From contig CATZDQ010000008.1 of NCBI GenBank assembly GCA_958417695.1, forward strand, positions 1-17,826: 17,826 nucleotides of DNA. Direction: 5' to 3'. The notes under the pieces were generated by a model, which was given only the letters and a program-made list of their open reading frames with translations, made no database searches and was not told the DNA's origin. The stretch comes from an uncultured Clostridiaceae bacterium (GTDB lineage Bacteria; Bacillota; Clostridia; TANB77; CAG-508). Within the stretch, counting starts at the first letter, position 1. Each line of letters opens with the position of its first letter. Shown here piece after piece: positions 1-7,994 of this stretch. A program made the translations under genes and the position numbers.

Positions 1-1020
1 GATAATACTACTAAAAGAATTTCTGGTTTAGTATGGATGGATACAAATAAAAATGGTATGAGAGAAGAAGACGAAGAATTAGTGTCTGATGTACCAGTTA
101 TGTTATTAAACAATAATACTGGAACATTAGTAACAGATACACAAGGAAATGTTATTATACAAAAAACATCAAAAGAAGGTATTTATACATTTAGTGAAGT
201 AGGACAGGGAAAATATACAGTTATTTTCTTATACGATACAGCAAATTATAGTGCAACAACTTATCAAAAAGCAGATGTGGATGCAAGCATGAATTCAGAT
301 GCAGTGGATACTAAGATAACATTAGATGGTGTAACGAGAGTTGCAGCAATTACAGAGGAAGTATCGGTAATGAATAGCAATATATATAACATTGACTTAG
401 GACTAGTATCTAATCCAAAATTTGATTTAAAATTAGATAAAACCGTATCTAAAATAACTGTACAAAATCCAACGGGAACAGCAGAATATCCATATAATGA
501 TAGCAAATTAGCTAAAAGGGATTTAATTGGAAAATATGTAAATCAGACGACTCTAGTTATAGAATATAAAATAAAAGTGACAAATGAAGGCGCGGTAGAA
601 GGCTATGTAAAGAAAATAGCAGATTATATACCAACAGGATTAAAATTTAATGCAGAATTAAATAGAGATTGGTATTCTTCACAAAATGGTATGTTATTAA
701 ACTCTAGTTTAGCAAATACTAAAATTGCACCAGGAGAGTCAAAAGAAGTAACTTTATTGTTAACAATGAAAGTTTCAGAAGATAACTTAGGAATTATTAA
801 TAATAGTGCAGAAATATATGAAGCATATAATGATTTAGGATTAGAGGATATAGATTCTACACCAGGTAATAAAGCTTCTAATGAAGATGATATGTCTTCA
901 GCAGATGTCCTAATAACCATTAGAACGGGTAAAACAATTATGTTTATAGGAATAACAACAGTAATTGTTGCCATTATAGGTGTAGGAGCATATTTTATCA
1001 AAAAGAAAGTTTTGAGATAG
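1..1020 (+). CDS. SdrD-like/DUF11-like surface protein, 5' truncated
   Basis: The frame is open from base 1, so the true start lies upstream; 339 residues are visible. They begin in an SdrD B-like/CnaB-type module (visible residues 6 to about 90), with the signature GLVWMDTNKNG and an Asp/Asn-rich loop typical of this fold. A DUF11-like module follows (about 140-280), containing YKIKVTNEGAVEGYVKKIAD. Then comes DSTPGN, a hydrophobic segment (about 315-333) and the basic tail FIKKKVLR. Families of this kind form rod-like stalks outside the cell. TIRTG (bases 916-930) just before the membrane segment sits where a sortase signal would, but it is not a canonical LPXTG. The next gene starts 10 bases after the stop and has similar modules, so the two are probably co-transcribed paralogues. 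The ligand is unknown. Confidence 0.85.
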   Translation, partial: DNTTKRISGLVWMDTNKNGMREEDEELVSDVPVMLLNNNTGTLVTDTQGNVIIQKTSKEGIYTFSEVGQGKYTVIFLYDTANYSATTYQKADVDASMNSDAVDTKITLDGVTRVAAITEEVSVMNSNIYNIDLGLVSNPKFDLKLDKTVSKITVQNPTGTAEYPYNDSKLAKRDLIGKYVNQTTLVIEYKIKVTNEGAVEGYVKKIADYIPTGLKFNAELNRDWYSSQNGMLLNSSLANTKIAPGESKEVTLLLTMKVSEDNLGIINNSAEIYEAYNDLGLEDIDSTPGNKASNEDDMSSADVLITIRTGKTIMFIGITTVIVAIIGVGAYFIKKKVLR

Positions 1021-1026
1021 GAGGTG
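1020..1026 (+). promoter_or_regulatory. Ribosome binding site overlapping upstream stop codon
   Basis: GGAGGTG begins on the last base of the preceding TAG stop and lies 4 bases before the ATG at 1031. This fixes the start of the 1703-residue protein and suggests translational coupling of the two surface-protein genes. Confidence 0.75.
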
Positions 1027-1030
1027 TCAT

Positions 1031-4000
1031 ATGAAGAAAACATATAAATATATAATAGGTATAATCATAACGATAGCAATGCTTTTTGTAGGAAACATTT
1101 TATTTTCTAAAGTATATGCATGGATGCCTCCAACACTTGCAAAAGGGAATCCAACAACGGGTGTTTTTCCACAAGTATACTTGTCACAAAGAACGATTGC
1201 ACTACCAAACGAAAGATTTAATTTGGGAGTAAAACAATGGACCGCTAATATAACGGGAGGAAATATCCTTTGTGCAGATCAAAACGCAGCGTTGAGAACA
1301 GGAAGATTTGATTCTAATACATATTATGCTCAAGTTATAGGAAGTTTGATTCCAGTAATTGCGCAAGATGTATCAGACTGGGATAGACCAAATAACCTGG
1401 ATCCAGCACATATGAAAGGATGGAGCTATAGCGTATCTGGAGATGTAGATCAAAGTCAATTAGTATTAAATACTTTTTATGATAATGCAACATCAGATTA
1501 TTTTCAACAATTAGCGACAAACTCTATGACGCAAGTAATGAGCATTTTATCAGGTCAAGAAAAAATGCCACCATATTCTACAGATATAGACCCAGTAAAT
1601 ACCTATGGTGATTGGGATGGAAATCCGAATTTGGGACCAAAAGTAGGTGTAATGGAAACAGGAAATAGAGCCGGAAATGGATATGAAAAAGTGGTATCTA
1701 ATGCAGTTTATGCTTCATCTAGTGGAGATAGTAAAGAAGCACAAGTGGCTTATGTATTATCGGCATTAGAAGATTCTTATGGACAGAGTGAGTTTTCAAA
1801 AGAATATACAGAAGAAGATATACAAACAGCTTATTGGATGCTAGTAGATCCAGATGGAATAGGAAGTTTAAAACAAAGTCATTTAACGGCGAAAGGAAAG
1901 GAGTTATACCAGAAATCAGTAGAATATGCTAATTTCTTGCAAGAAATTAGCGGAGGATATAAAGCTATAATAGACGACACAGAAGGACAAATTATAGCAA
2001 ATCAAAATTCTAGAGAATACATAGTAGGACCATTTAAAGCTAATTATCCAGATTACGAGGATATATCTTATATGAAGTCTATGTACATTACTAATGGAAA
2101 TAAAAGATTAGTAGTAGATGAGGAAAAACAAGAATTCGAAATTATTACAAAGGGTAATTCTACAACCGTACCAGGCTCAAACGGTATTAGTAAAATATAT
2201 CCAAAAAGTGGAGAGTATTTCTTTGTAAAATTCTCTGCAAATGAATTAAATTACCCAACAAAAGTGGAATTACATGCTAATTTTGAATATATATCAGAGT
2301 GTAAAATTACTTATGATCAGTGGAGTTCTGATTGTAATATATATCAATATATAGGCCATACAGAAACTAGCGGAGAATATGCAATGAAACATGCAACTTT
2401 ATATGTAAAAATATCATATGAAAGTTATGATAGGGTAGGTAGCCATACTGAAACATTACATGTTAATGATGATAGTTGTAATGCAGGATTGCATGAAAAT
2501 TGTCATAGCCATGAAGTAGATGATTATGCGTGGAGAGATCATGTACATTCATGTAGTCCAGTTGAATTGTATCAGCCATATGTAAAAATGAAAGAGGAAC
2601 CAGTTGCAAGTACAAAAGGCCAGAAATTAACAACAACAACTGCAGGAGAAAGGACCTATACTATAGTAGAGGCAAAAGGAATAGCAACGAAACCAGATAA
2701 TCCAAATCCACCAGATGGAGGAATTACTATTGATTTGACATTTGAAATAGGTGGAACGGTATGGGTAGACTCTCTAGGAGGAAAAGAGACATTAGGAGAT
2801 AGTCACTTTGGTAGTAATGATACACCAATGAGTGGTGTGCCGGTAACGTTATATGCATCCAATGGCTCACAAGTGGCAACTACGATAACCGATGGAAACG
2901 GAAATTATAAGTTTAAAGGCTTAAATGCCATGAATAAATACTATGTAAAATTTACGTATAATTCACAATATTATGAACCTGTAAATTATGTAAGCCCATA
3001 CAATGGAAATTGGGATACCAATTCAAATGGTACAGATGTAAGAAGTGAAAGAGAAACAGTAAATGCAAGATTTGCAACAATAGGTTCTACACCAGCTAAT
3101 TATAGTGGAAAGAATGGAACAAATAAATCTTATACAAGAGATGAATTGAAGAATGCTGGAGCAATTGACCAATTTGGAAATTTAATTGGTGGAGACTCTA
3201 GTATGCAACAATTTGTAAAGGATTGTCAATTAGATTCTGTAACAGGTAATGGAGGAATAGATTTATATCCAGTAGAAAATATATTTGTTATAGATAATAT
3301 GCAAAATATATTAAGTAGAACAATTATTACAGCAGCACCTATTTATCCAAAATTATTACATATTAATCAAGGATATAGTGCAAGACAAGAAGTAGATTTG
3401 GCATTAAAGAAAGACGTAGAAAAAGCGACTTTAGAGATTAATGGAAAGACCCATGTATACCAATATAATCAAAGAGAAAATGTAAGTGATGATGAATATG
3501 AAAGAACATGGGATGTTGAAGCTAGAATTTCGGATGCTTACTATGATACCAGATATTCTAGAGAACTATTTAAATCAGATTATGCATACAAAATAGGTAA
3601 TTATGGTGAAAATCCAGGACAATACGGAAAAAATTTAGATGATGAATTAAAAGTATTTATTACTTATAAATTAACTATACGAAACCAATCTATGAGTATA
3701 CAAGGAAGAATTAATGAAATTGTAGATTACTTTGATGAAGATTATACTTTCGTACCAAGTCGTTCATCTATTTATACACAAGTAGGAGATGTTAGAACTA
3801 TCATTCATGCTAATAAACAAGATGGAAGCAGTATCTTTAAAGAAAATGAGACTATATACCCAGGAGGAAAAGCTAATATTCAAGGATACAAGAATTTATA
3901 TATTACAGGTTTGGGAGCAGGAACTAGAGCAACAGAAAGAACTTACTACTACGAAAATGGAGAACAAAAGTGGAGAGATAGAGAAATAGACTTAAATGAT

Positions 4001-6142
4001 GGTGTATATCTAAAATCTGGACAGACAGCTTATGTATATTTAACGTTTGAAGTAAATAAGAAGGATAATTGGTTGATTTTAGATGAGACTGTTGACCAAG
4101 CTGCTACACCAATTGGCGTAGGAAAAGAAAATATAGCAGAAATTAATGGATTCTCAACAAGATATGCAGGTGGAACACAAGTAGCAAACGTAGGTGATGT
4201 GGGAGGATTAGCAGCAGGTTTAGTAGATAGAGACTCTAACCCTGGTAATGTAGAATATACCGGTATTAGGAAAGATATGTCAGACAATGAAGCAAAAGAA
4301 GTTTACAAGAAATTTGAAGACGATACAGATAAAGCGCCAAACTTAAGATTAATTCTATACAAAGATGATAAGGAAAATAGAGTGATTAATGGAGCTGTAT
4401 GGGAAGATGAAAGAAATAAGATTAATGGTGCAGCAACTGTGGGAGATGGTATAAGAAACAATGAGACGCCAGTTAATGGTGTTACCGTACAACTAGTGGA
4501 ATTAATGGACAATGGCACAGAATTTATCTGGAGAACATTTGAAAATGGCTCTGGAACAGCAAATTCAACTACCCCAATTATCAATATCAATGGATTAGTT
4601 CCTGACTACAATATTGGAGAAACTGGTACAGGTAAATATGCATTTAAATCATTTATGCCAGGTAATTATATCGTAAGATATATTTATGGAGATACTATTA
4701 AAACAGTATTAGTAAATGATACATCTTCTAGTGATGAAGCAAAGAATATTAGCAATGTATATGGACAAAAAGGATTGAATGCTAAATCATACAATGGTCA
4801 AGATTATAAATCAACAACCTACCAAGCAGGATTAGGTACTTATGACGGAAATAACACACATGCAAGTTATACCTATGATATAGGAAGGTCAGACACAGCT
4901 TCTAATGTATCAGATGCTAAGGATTTAAAAGAAAGAAGAAATCAAGTAGTTGATTATTCAGATGATAATGTAATGAACCATATAGCTGAAGTATTGGCAT
5001 CGTATAGAGAACAACCAAGTTACAATGGAACAAAATATAATCAAACACAAATCCAATCTTTAATCGGTGAATTAATGGACCGTACAAAGATGACAGCTGA
5101 AACAGGAAAAATAGATATTGAATTGGAATATAATAGACAATCAACAGGAGACAACAAGAACAACAATCAAACTTCTTACTCAATTAATAATGTAGATTTA
5201 GGACTTGAAGAAAGACCAAAAGCACAACTTGCAATTGACAAACAAGTAACAAATGTAAAATTGACATTAGCAGATGGCTCTGTATTATTTGATGCAAAGC
5301 AAACAGCATCTAACGTTTTATGGCAAGATCATAAGAAATACGATACAGGATACAGTGGAAACTTTATGGATTCAAGTAAATTTGGAACGATTTCTAATAT
5401 TAGGCAACAACATGCTTCAAAATTTGGATTAATACAATTAAGTATGGATGAGGAATTAATGCATGGAGCAACGATTAAGATAAGTTATCAAATTACAGTT
5501 ACAAACGTAGGAGAAGTAGATTACAAAGAAGATAGTTTCTACTATACAGGACAAATTGCAAATACGAATAATATTGTAACGACTACAGCAAATCAACTAG
5601 TTGATTATGTAGCAAACAATTTACAATTCTATGTAGCAGATAATAGTAGTTTTGAAGTTATCAAAACAGATAAGTTATTAAGTGATGGATTAATTAATAC
5701 AGCATTAAAGAATAACATAGAGAAATTTAATACGATTATTACAACATCTGCAAACTCTAATATTGCTAAGACAGCATTAGTACCAAGCTTGTATAAAGAA
5801 AAAGTAAATAGAAATGCAATAGATAGTGTATCAGACGATTTAATCTTAACACAATTAATTACATCGGAGAATGATACAGATGACTTAACCTATAGAAACA
5901 TTGTAGAAATTGTAAAAACAAGCAACATGGTAGGTAGAAAGAATGAATATTCAGTAGTAGGAAATCAAAACCCTGCTGAAGACCCACAAGAACTAGGCAC
6001 CGATAGAGCAGAAATTGTAAGAATTTTACCACCATTTGGTGATGCAGGTATTTACTATATTATAGCAGCTATTGTTATAGCAACTGTTGGAATTATAGTA
6101 GTAGGAATCATTTTTATTAAAAGAAAGATTTTAGAAAGATAA
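1031..6142 (+). CDS. Giant modular surface protein, putative thioester adhesin
   Basis: A 1703-residue exported protein. Residues 1-30 form a signal peptide (basic start, hydrophobic core, VYA). Residues 35 to about 300 resemble a TQXA-type thioester domain: Cys81 in ILCADQ, and Gln264 in IQTAYW preceded by VAYVLSALEDSYGQ. Residues 424-508 hold five Cys and many His. SdrD/CnaB-like modules start near 573 (GGTVWVDS) and 1116 (INGAVWEDE). Each is followed by a DUF11-like module (YKLTIRNQS and YQITVTNVGEVDY). LPPFG (1666-1670) precedes a membrane segment (about 1672-1697) and the tail FIKRKILER. The architecture is that of an adhesin: reactive tip, stalk and membrane or wall anchor. The module calls rest on recognised motifs, and the thioester is inferred. 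It follows a shorter paralogue by 10 bases and ends at a long hairpin. Confidence 0.85.
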   Translation: MKKTYKYIIGIIITIAMLFVGNILFSKVYAWMPPTLAKGNPTTGVFPQVYLSQRTIALPNERFNLGVKQWTANITGGNILCADQNAALRTGRFDSNTYYAQVIGSLIPVIAQDVSDWDRPNNLDPAHMKGWSYSVSGDVDQSQLVLNTFYDNATSDYFQQLATNSMTQVMSILSGQEKMPPYSTDIDPVNTYGDWDGNPNLGPKVGVMETGNRAGNGYEKVVSNAVYASSSGDSKEAQVAYVLSALEDSYGQSEFSKEYTEEDIQTAYWMLVDPDGIGSLKQSHLTAKGKELYQKSVEYANFLQEISGGYKAIIDDTEGQIIANQNSREYIVGPFKANYPDYEDISYMKSMYITNGNKRLVVDEEKQEFEIITKGNSTTVPGSNGISKIYPKSGEYFFVKFSANELNYPTKVELHANFEYISECKITYDQWSSDCNIYQYIGHTETSGEYAMKHATLYVKISYESYDRVGSHTETLHVNDDSCNAGLHENCHSHEVDDYAWRDHVHSCSPVELYQPYVKMKEEPVASTKGQKLTTTTAGERTYTIVEAKGIATKPDNPNPPDGGITIDLTFEIGGTVWVDSLGGKETLGDSHFGSNDTPMSGVPVTLYASNGSQVATTITDGNGNYKFKGLNAMNKYYVKFTYNSQYYEPVNYVSPYNGNWDTNSNGTDVRSERETVNARFATIGSTPANYSGKNGTNKSYTRDELKNAGAIDQFGNLIGGDSSMQQFVKDCQLDSVTGNGGIDLYPVENIFVIDNMQNILSRTIITAAPIYPKLLHINQGYSARQEVDLALKKDVEKATLEINGKTHVYQYNQRENVSDDEYERTWDVEARISDAYYDTRYSRELFKSDYAYKIGNYGENPGQYGKNLDDELKVFITYKLTIRNQSMSIQGRINEIVDYFDEDYTFVPSRSSIYTQVGDVRTIIHANKQDGSSIFKENETIYPGGKANIQGYKNLYITGLGAGTRATERTYYYENGEQKWRDREIDLNDGVYLKSGQTAYVYLTFEVNKKDNWLILDETVDQAATPIGVGKENIAEINGFSTRYAGGTQVANVGDVGGLAAGLVDRDSNPGNVEYTGIRKDMSDNEAKEVYKKFEDDTDKAPNLRLILYKDDKENRVINGAVWEDERNKINGAATVGDGIRNNETPVNGVTVQLVELMDNGTEFIWRTFENGSGTANSTTPIININGLVPDYNIGETGTGKYAFKSFMPGNYIVRYIYGDTIKTVLVNDTSSSDEAKNISNVYGQKGLNAKSYNGQDYKSTTYQAGLGTYDGNNTHASYTYDIGRSDTASNVSDAKDLKERRNQVVDYSDDNVMNHIAEVLASYREQPSYNGTKYNQTQIQSLIGELMDRTKMTAETGKIDIELEYNRQSTGDNKNNNQTSYSINNVDLGLEERPKAQLAIDKQVTNVKLTLADGSVLFDAKQTASNVLWQDHKKYDTGYSGNFMDSSKFGTISNIRQQHASKFGLIQLSMDEELMHGATIKISYQITVTNVGEVDYKEDSFYYTGQIANTNNIVTTTANQLVDYVANNLQFYVADNSSFEVIKTDKLLSDGLINTALKNNIEKFNTIITTSANSNIAKTALVPSLYKEKVNRNAIDSVSDDLILTQLITSENDTDDLTYRNIVEIVKTSNMVGRKNEYSVVGNQNPAEDPQELGTDRAEIVRILPPFGDAGIYYIIAAIVIATVGIIVVGIIFIKRKILER

Positions 6143-6171
6143 CTTCAAGTATTAAAAAACTTAAAAGAATA

Positions 6172-6214
6172 ATACCAAAGAACCAGGCATTCTAAATGCC
6201 TGGTTCTTCGGTAT
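6172..6214. terminator. Long hairpin between convergent genes, likely bidirectional terminator
   Basis: Perfect 14-base arms, 6178-6191 (AAGAACCAGGCATT) and 6195-6208, enclose a 3-base loop. Past one mismatch the stem extends by five more pairs (6172-6176 with 6210-6214). It lies between the stop of the plus-strand surface protein (6142) and the stop of the minus-strand gene (6235). The T-rich flank is better on the minus-strand side, so termination of the minus-strand gene is the stronger reading. Confidence 0.65.
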
Positions 6215-6234
6215 AACTTTCGACTCTATTAATA

Positions 6235-6933
6235 CTACTCAAAATTGTATTTTACAAATTTTGTCTCAGAGGAAGTTACAAAAGAAATTCCAACTTTCTG
6301 AGGTGAAGCAGATTGGTCCAATTTCAACTCAATAAACTGCTCTGCTTCAAAATCTTTGATAGAGTCAGCGTTAACTTTAATGGAAAGGACAGTATCTCCT
6401 ACACAATCAGTTAAGTTTACTGCAAAACGATCACCTGACTGAATGACATAGGTGCTTCCCGGTTCAATAATTTCCTGAGTACCAGATTCATTCCAAACCA
6501 CTAAGTTAATAGAATCTGCGCCTTCCTGAGCTGCAAAAGTCTCGAAATCGAGAACTTCTACAAGAGATGAGGATTCTGATTCTTCTACTTCCGATGCAGT
6601 CTCCTCAATAGAAGTGGACTCTTCAGAAGTTGCTTTTGCGGTTTCTACTACTGTGGTTGAAGAAGACTCAACAACAGGTTCTGAAGATTCCTCCATCAAA
6701 GAAGGCCCAGGGTCAGGTTCCGGAGATTCCTTTCTGCTACGGCCTGTTACCAAAAAGATAGCAACAATGATTGCCGCGACTATGGCAACAACTGCAATAA
6801 TCGCAATTGTTGGACGCCGGTTTTTAGGAGATTTCTCCGGCTGTACAACATCAGTGATGCTGTCTACTACTTCCCCTGTTGTCGCATCCAGTGGAGTTTT
6901 TACTGTTTCCCGTTCCCAATTTTTCTTTTCCAT
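6235..6933 (-). CDS. Single-pass membrane protein, Ser/Glu linker, unknown outer domain
   Basis: I do not recognise this 232-residue protein. It has a charged cytoplasmic start (1-40) ending KNRR, one membrane segment (about 42-63), a Ser/Glu/Thr/Pro-rich linker (about 70-124) and a compact, probably beta-rich outer domain (125-232) with one cysteine (Cys177). The positive-inside rule puts the C-terminal domain outside the cell. AAGGAGG lies 7 bases before the ATG, and a strong minus-strand promoter lies about 60 bases upstream, so it is a self-contained unit. Its composition is unusual: hand counts of 60-base lines give 45-47% GC, against 23% in the glycosyltransferase and 32% in virB4. This suggests recent acquisition. 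A sensor, anti-sigma-like or substrate-binding role is possible, but nothing in the sequence decides between them. Confidence 0.8.
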   Translation of the reverse strand: MEKKNWERETVKTPLDATTGEVVDSITDVVQPEKSPKNRRPTIAIIAVVAIVAAIIVAIFLVTGRSRKESPEPDPGPSLMEESSEPVVESSSTTVVETAKATSEESTSIEETASEVEESESSSLVEVLDFETFAAQEGADSINLVVWNESGTQEIIEPGSTYVIQSGDRFAVNLTDCVGDTVLSIKVNADSIKDFEAEQFIELKLDQSASPQKVGISFVTSSETKFVKYNFE

Positions 6934-6989
6934 AATATACCTCCTTCTTAAGGCTGGAAAAAATAAAAATAACTATTTGTAACACTTTT

Positions 6990-7018
6990 AGTATAACACT
7001 GATTCAAAATAATGTCAA
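6990..7018 (-). promoter_or_regulatory. Sigma-A-type promoter for the minus-strand membrane protein
   Basis: On the minus strand, TTGACA (7018-7013) and TATACT (6995-6990) are separated by 17 bases: a perfect -35 and a 5/6 -10. It faces the gene starting at 6933. Confidence 0.7.
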
Positions 7019-7173
7019 CATAAAACCTAAAAATATACAGAAATTGGTAATTGCTTTTACTAGTTCTTTAATATTTTAAAAGGATAAATAAAATAGGAAT
7101 AATAGATACGGATTAAGATAAAAATGTAATTAATTATAAAAAACCAAAATTTAACAAAAATACAAAACTAGTA

Positions 7174-7203
7174 TTGACAAGACATAGGTCTTTAAGGTAT
7201 AAT
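7174..7203 (+). promoter_or_regulatory. Strong sigma-A promoter for rpsU
   Basis: TTGACA (7174-7179) and TATAAT (7198-7203), both perfect consensus, are separated by 18 bases. Transcription should start near 7210, giving a leader of about 80 bases before rpsU. Confidence 0.85.
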
Positions 7204-7237
7204 ACGTATCGTGTAAGGTAAGATGAAATAAAATCTA

Positions 7238-7273
7238 CCAGTAAATATCCCACACGTAGAAGTGTATTACTGG
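7238..7273 (+). promoter_or_regulatory. Leader stem-loop abutting the rpsU ribosome binding site
   Basis: CCAGTAA (7238-7244) pairs with TTACTGG (7267-7273). Inside it, ACAC (7252-7255) pairs with GTGT (7262-7265) around a 6-base loop. The 3' arm ends directly before the ribosome binding site AAGGAGGGG (7274-7282). Translational autoregulation by S21 is a possible role but is only inferred. Confidence 0.4.
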
Positions 7274-7289
7274 AAGGAGGGGAATATTA

Positions 7290-7460
7290 GTGTCAGAAAT
7301 TAAAGTAAATAATGGTAATATAGAAGATGCCTTAAAAAGATTTAAAAGACAATGTGCAAGAAATGGCGTATTGCAAGAGGTTCGCAAAAGAGAGCATTAT
7401 GAAAAACCAAGTGTAAAAAGAAAGAAAAAATCAGAGGCTGCAAGAAAAAGAAAATTTTAA
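7290..7460 (+). CDS. rpsU: 30S ribosomal protein S21
   Basis: A 56-residue basic protein that starts with GTG. It begins SEIKVNNGNIEDALKRFKRQ, continues with CARNGVLQEVRKREHYEKPS and ends in a Lys/Arg-rich tail, which matches the S21 family closely in sequence and length. S21 binds the 30S subunit and helps in translation initiation. AAGGAGGGG at 7274-7282 lies 7 bases before the GTG and decides the start. The gene has a consensus promoter, a structured leader and its own terminator. It is followed by yqeY, a neighbour often seen with rpsU in Bacillota. Confidence 0.95.
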   Translation: MSEIKVNNGNIEDALKRFKRQCARNGVLQEVRKREHYEKPSVKRKKKSEAARKRKF

Positions 7461-7478
7461 TATACCATGATTATATAG

Positions 7479-7517
7479 GCGTTTTCCAAAGAAAAAGATT
7501 TTTGGAAAGCGCTTTTT
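7479..7517 (+). terminator. Intrinsic terminator after rpsU
   Basis: Arms of 12 bases, 7479-7490 and 7501-7512, pair with a single G-U wobble and are followed by TTTTT (7513-7517). The hairpin lies between rpsU and yqeY, with the yqeY ribosome binding site only 8 bases downstream. It probably reduces rather than abolishes read-through, because I see no separate yqeY promoter. Confidence 0.8.
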
Positions 7518-7539
7518 GAGTTTAAAAGGAGGAATGATG

Positions 7540-7980
7540 ATGTTAAAAGAAAGATTATTAGAAGATATGAAGGTAGCGATGAGAGAGAAACAAACGACTA
7601 AAAAGAATGTTATTCAAATGGTAAGAGCAGCTATTTTACAAGTAGAAAAGGATAAACAAATAGAATTAGAAGATGACCAGATTATAGAAATAATAGCAAA
7701 AGAATCGAAAAAAAGAAAAGATTCTTTAGGAGATTATGAAAAAAGTGGAAGACAGGATTTAATTAATCAAATACATGAAGAAATTACTATTTTAGCAGAA
7801 TACTTACCACAGCCATTAAGCAGGGAAGAAATAGAAAAGATTATAGAAGAAGTAATTGTACAAACACAAGCAACTTCTATGAAAGACATGGGAAGAGTCA
7901 TGAAAGCTGCAAAAGAAAAAATAGGAGTGGCAGCCGATGGAAAAATAATTAACGAAATTGTAAAAGAAAAATTAGCATAA
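7540..7980 (+). CDS. yqeY: GatB/YqeY domain-containing protein
   Basis: A 146-residue protein, close to the usual length of about 148. It has the family landmarks: LLEDMKVAMREKQ near the start, IAKESKKRKDSLGDYEKSGR in the middle, then EYLPQPLSREEIE and a MKDMGRVMKAAKEKIG-like stretch with ADGK near the end. The fold is shared with the tail domain of the GatB amidotransferase subunit; the cellular role of stand-alone YqeY is not well defined. Three ATGs lie in a row (7534, 7537, 7540). AAAGGAGGA (7525-7533) fits best with 7540, which also gives the family-typical MLKERL start. It lies just downstream of the rpsU terminator, and the next gene follows after 14 bases. Confidence 0.92.
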   Translation: MLKERLLEDMKVAMREKQTTKKNVIQMVRAAILQVEKDKQIELEDDQIIEIIAKESKKRKDSLGDYEKSGRQDLINQIHEEITILAEYLPQPLSREEIEKIIEEVIVQTQATSMKDMGRVMKAAKEKIGVAADGKIINEIVKEKLA

Positions 7981-7994
7981 AACATAGAGGTAAA

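Larger units (their letters stand above)
6934..7289. other. 356-base intergenic region with divergent promoters
   Basis: This gap between the minus-strand membrane protein and rpsU holds a minus-strand promoter (6990-7018), a plus-strand promoter (7174-7203) and the rpsU leader hairpin (7238-7273). The middle part, about 7020-7170, is very AT-rich; I see no gene, repeat or RNA structure in it. Confidence 0.7.

Noticed and set aside
3789..3989. Plus-strand reading frame of 66 codons inside the giant surface gene
   Set aside because: It lies in another frame wholly within a well-supported coding region and has no ribosome binding site.
6172..6214. Long hairpin considered as a mobile-element end or REP/MITE-like palindrome
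   Set aside because: Only one copy was seen in the window, there are no flanking direct repeats, and it lies between two convergent stop codons, where a terminator is expected.
6614..6982. Plus-strand reading frame of 122 codons opposite the minus-strand membrane protein
   Set aside because: No ribosome binding site. It mirrors the Ser/Glu-rich linker and membrane segment of the real minus-strand gene, which has a promoter, a ribosome binding site and a terminator.
7020..7170. Possible riboswitch, small RNA or tRNA in the AT-rich gap before rpsU
   Set aside because: No paired arms, tRNA-like stem or conserved motif could be found by reading the sequence.
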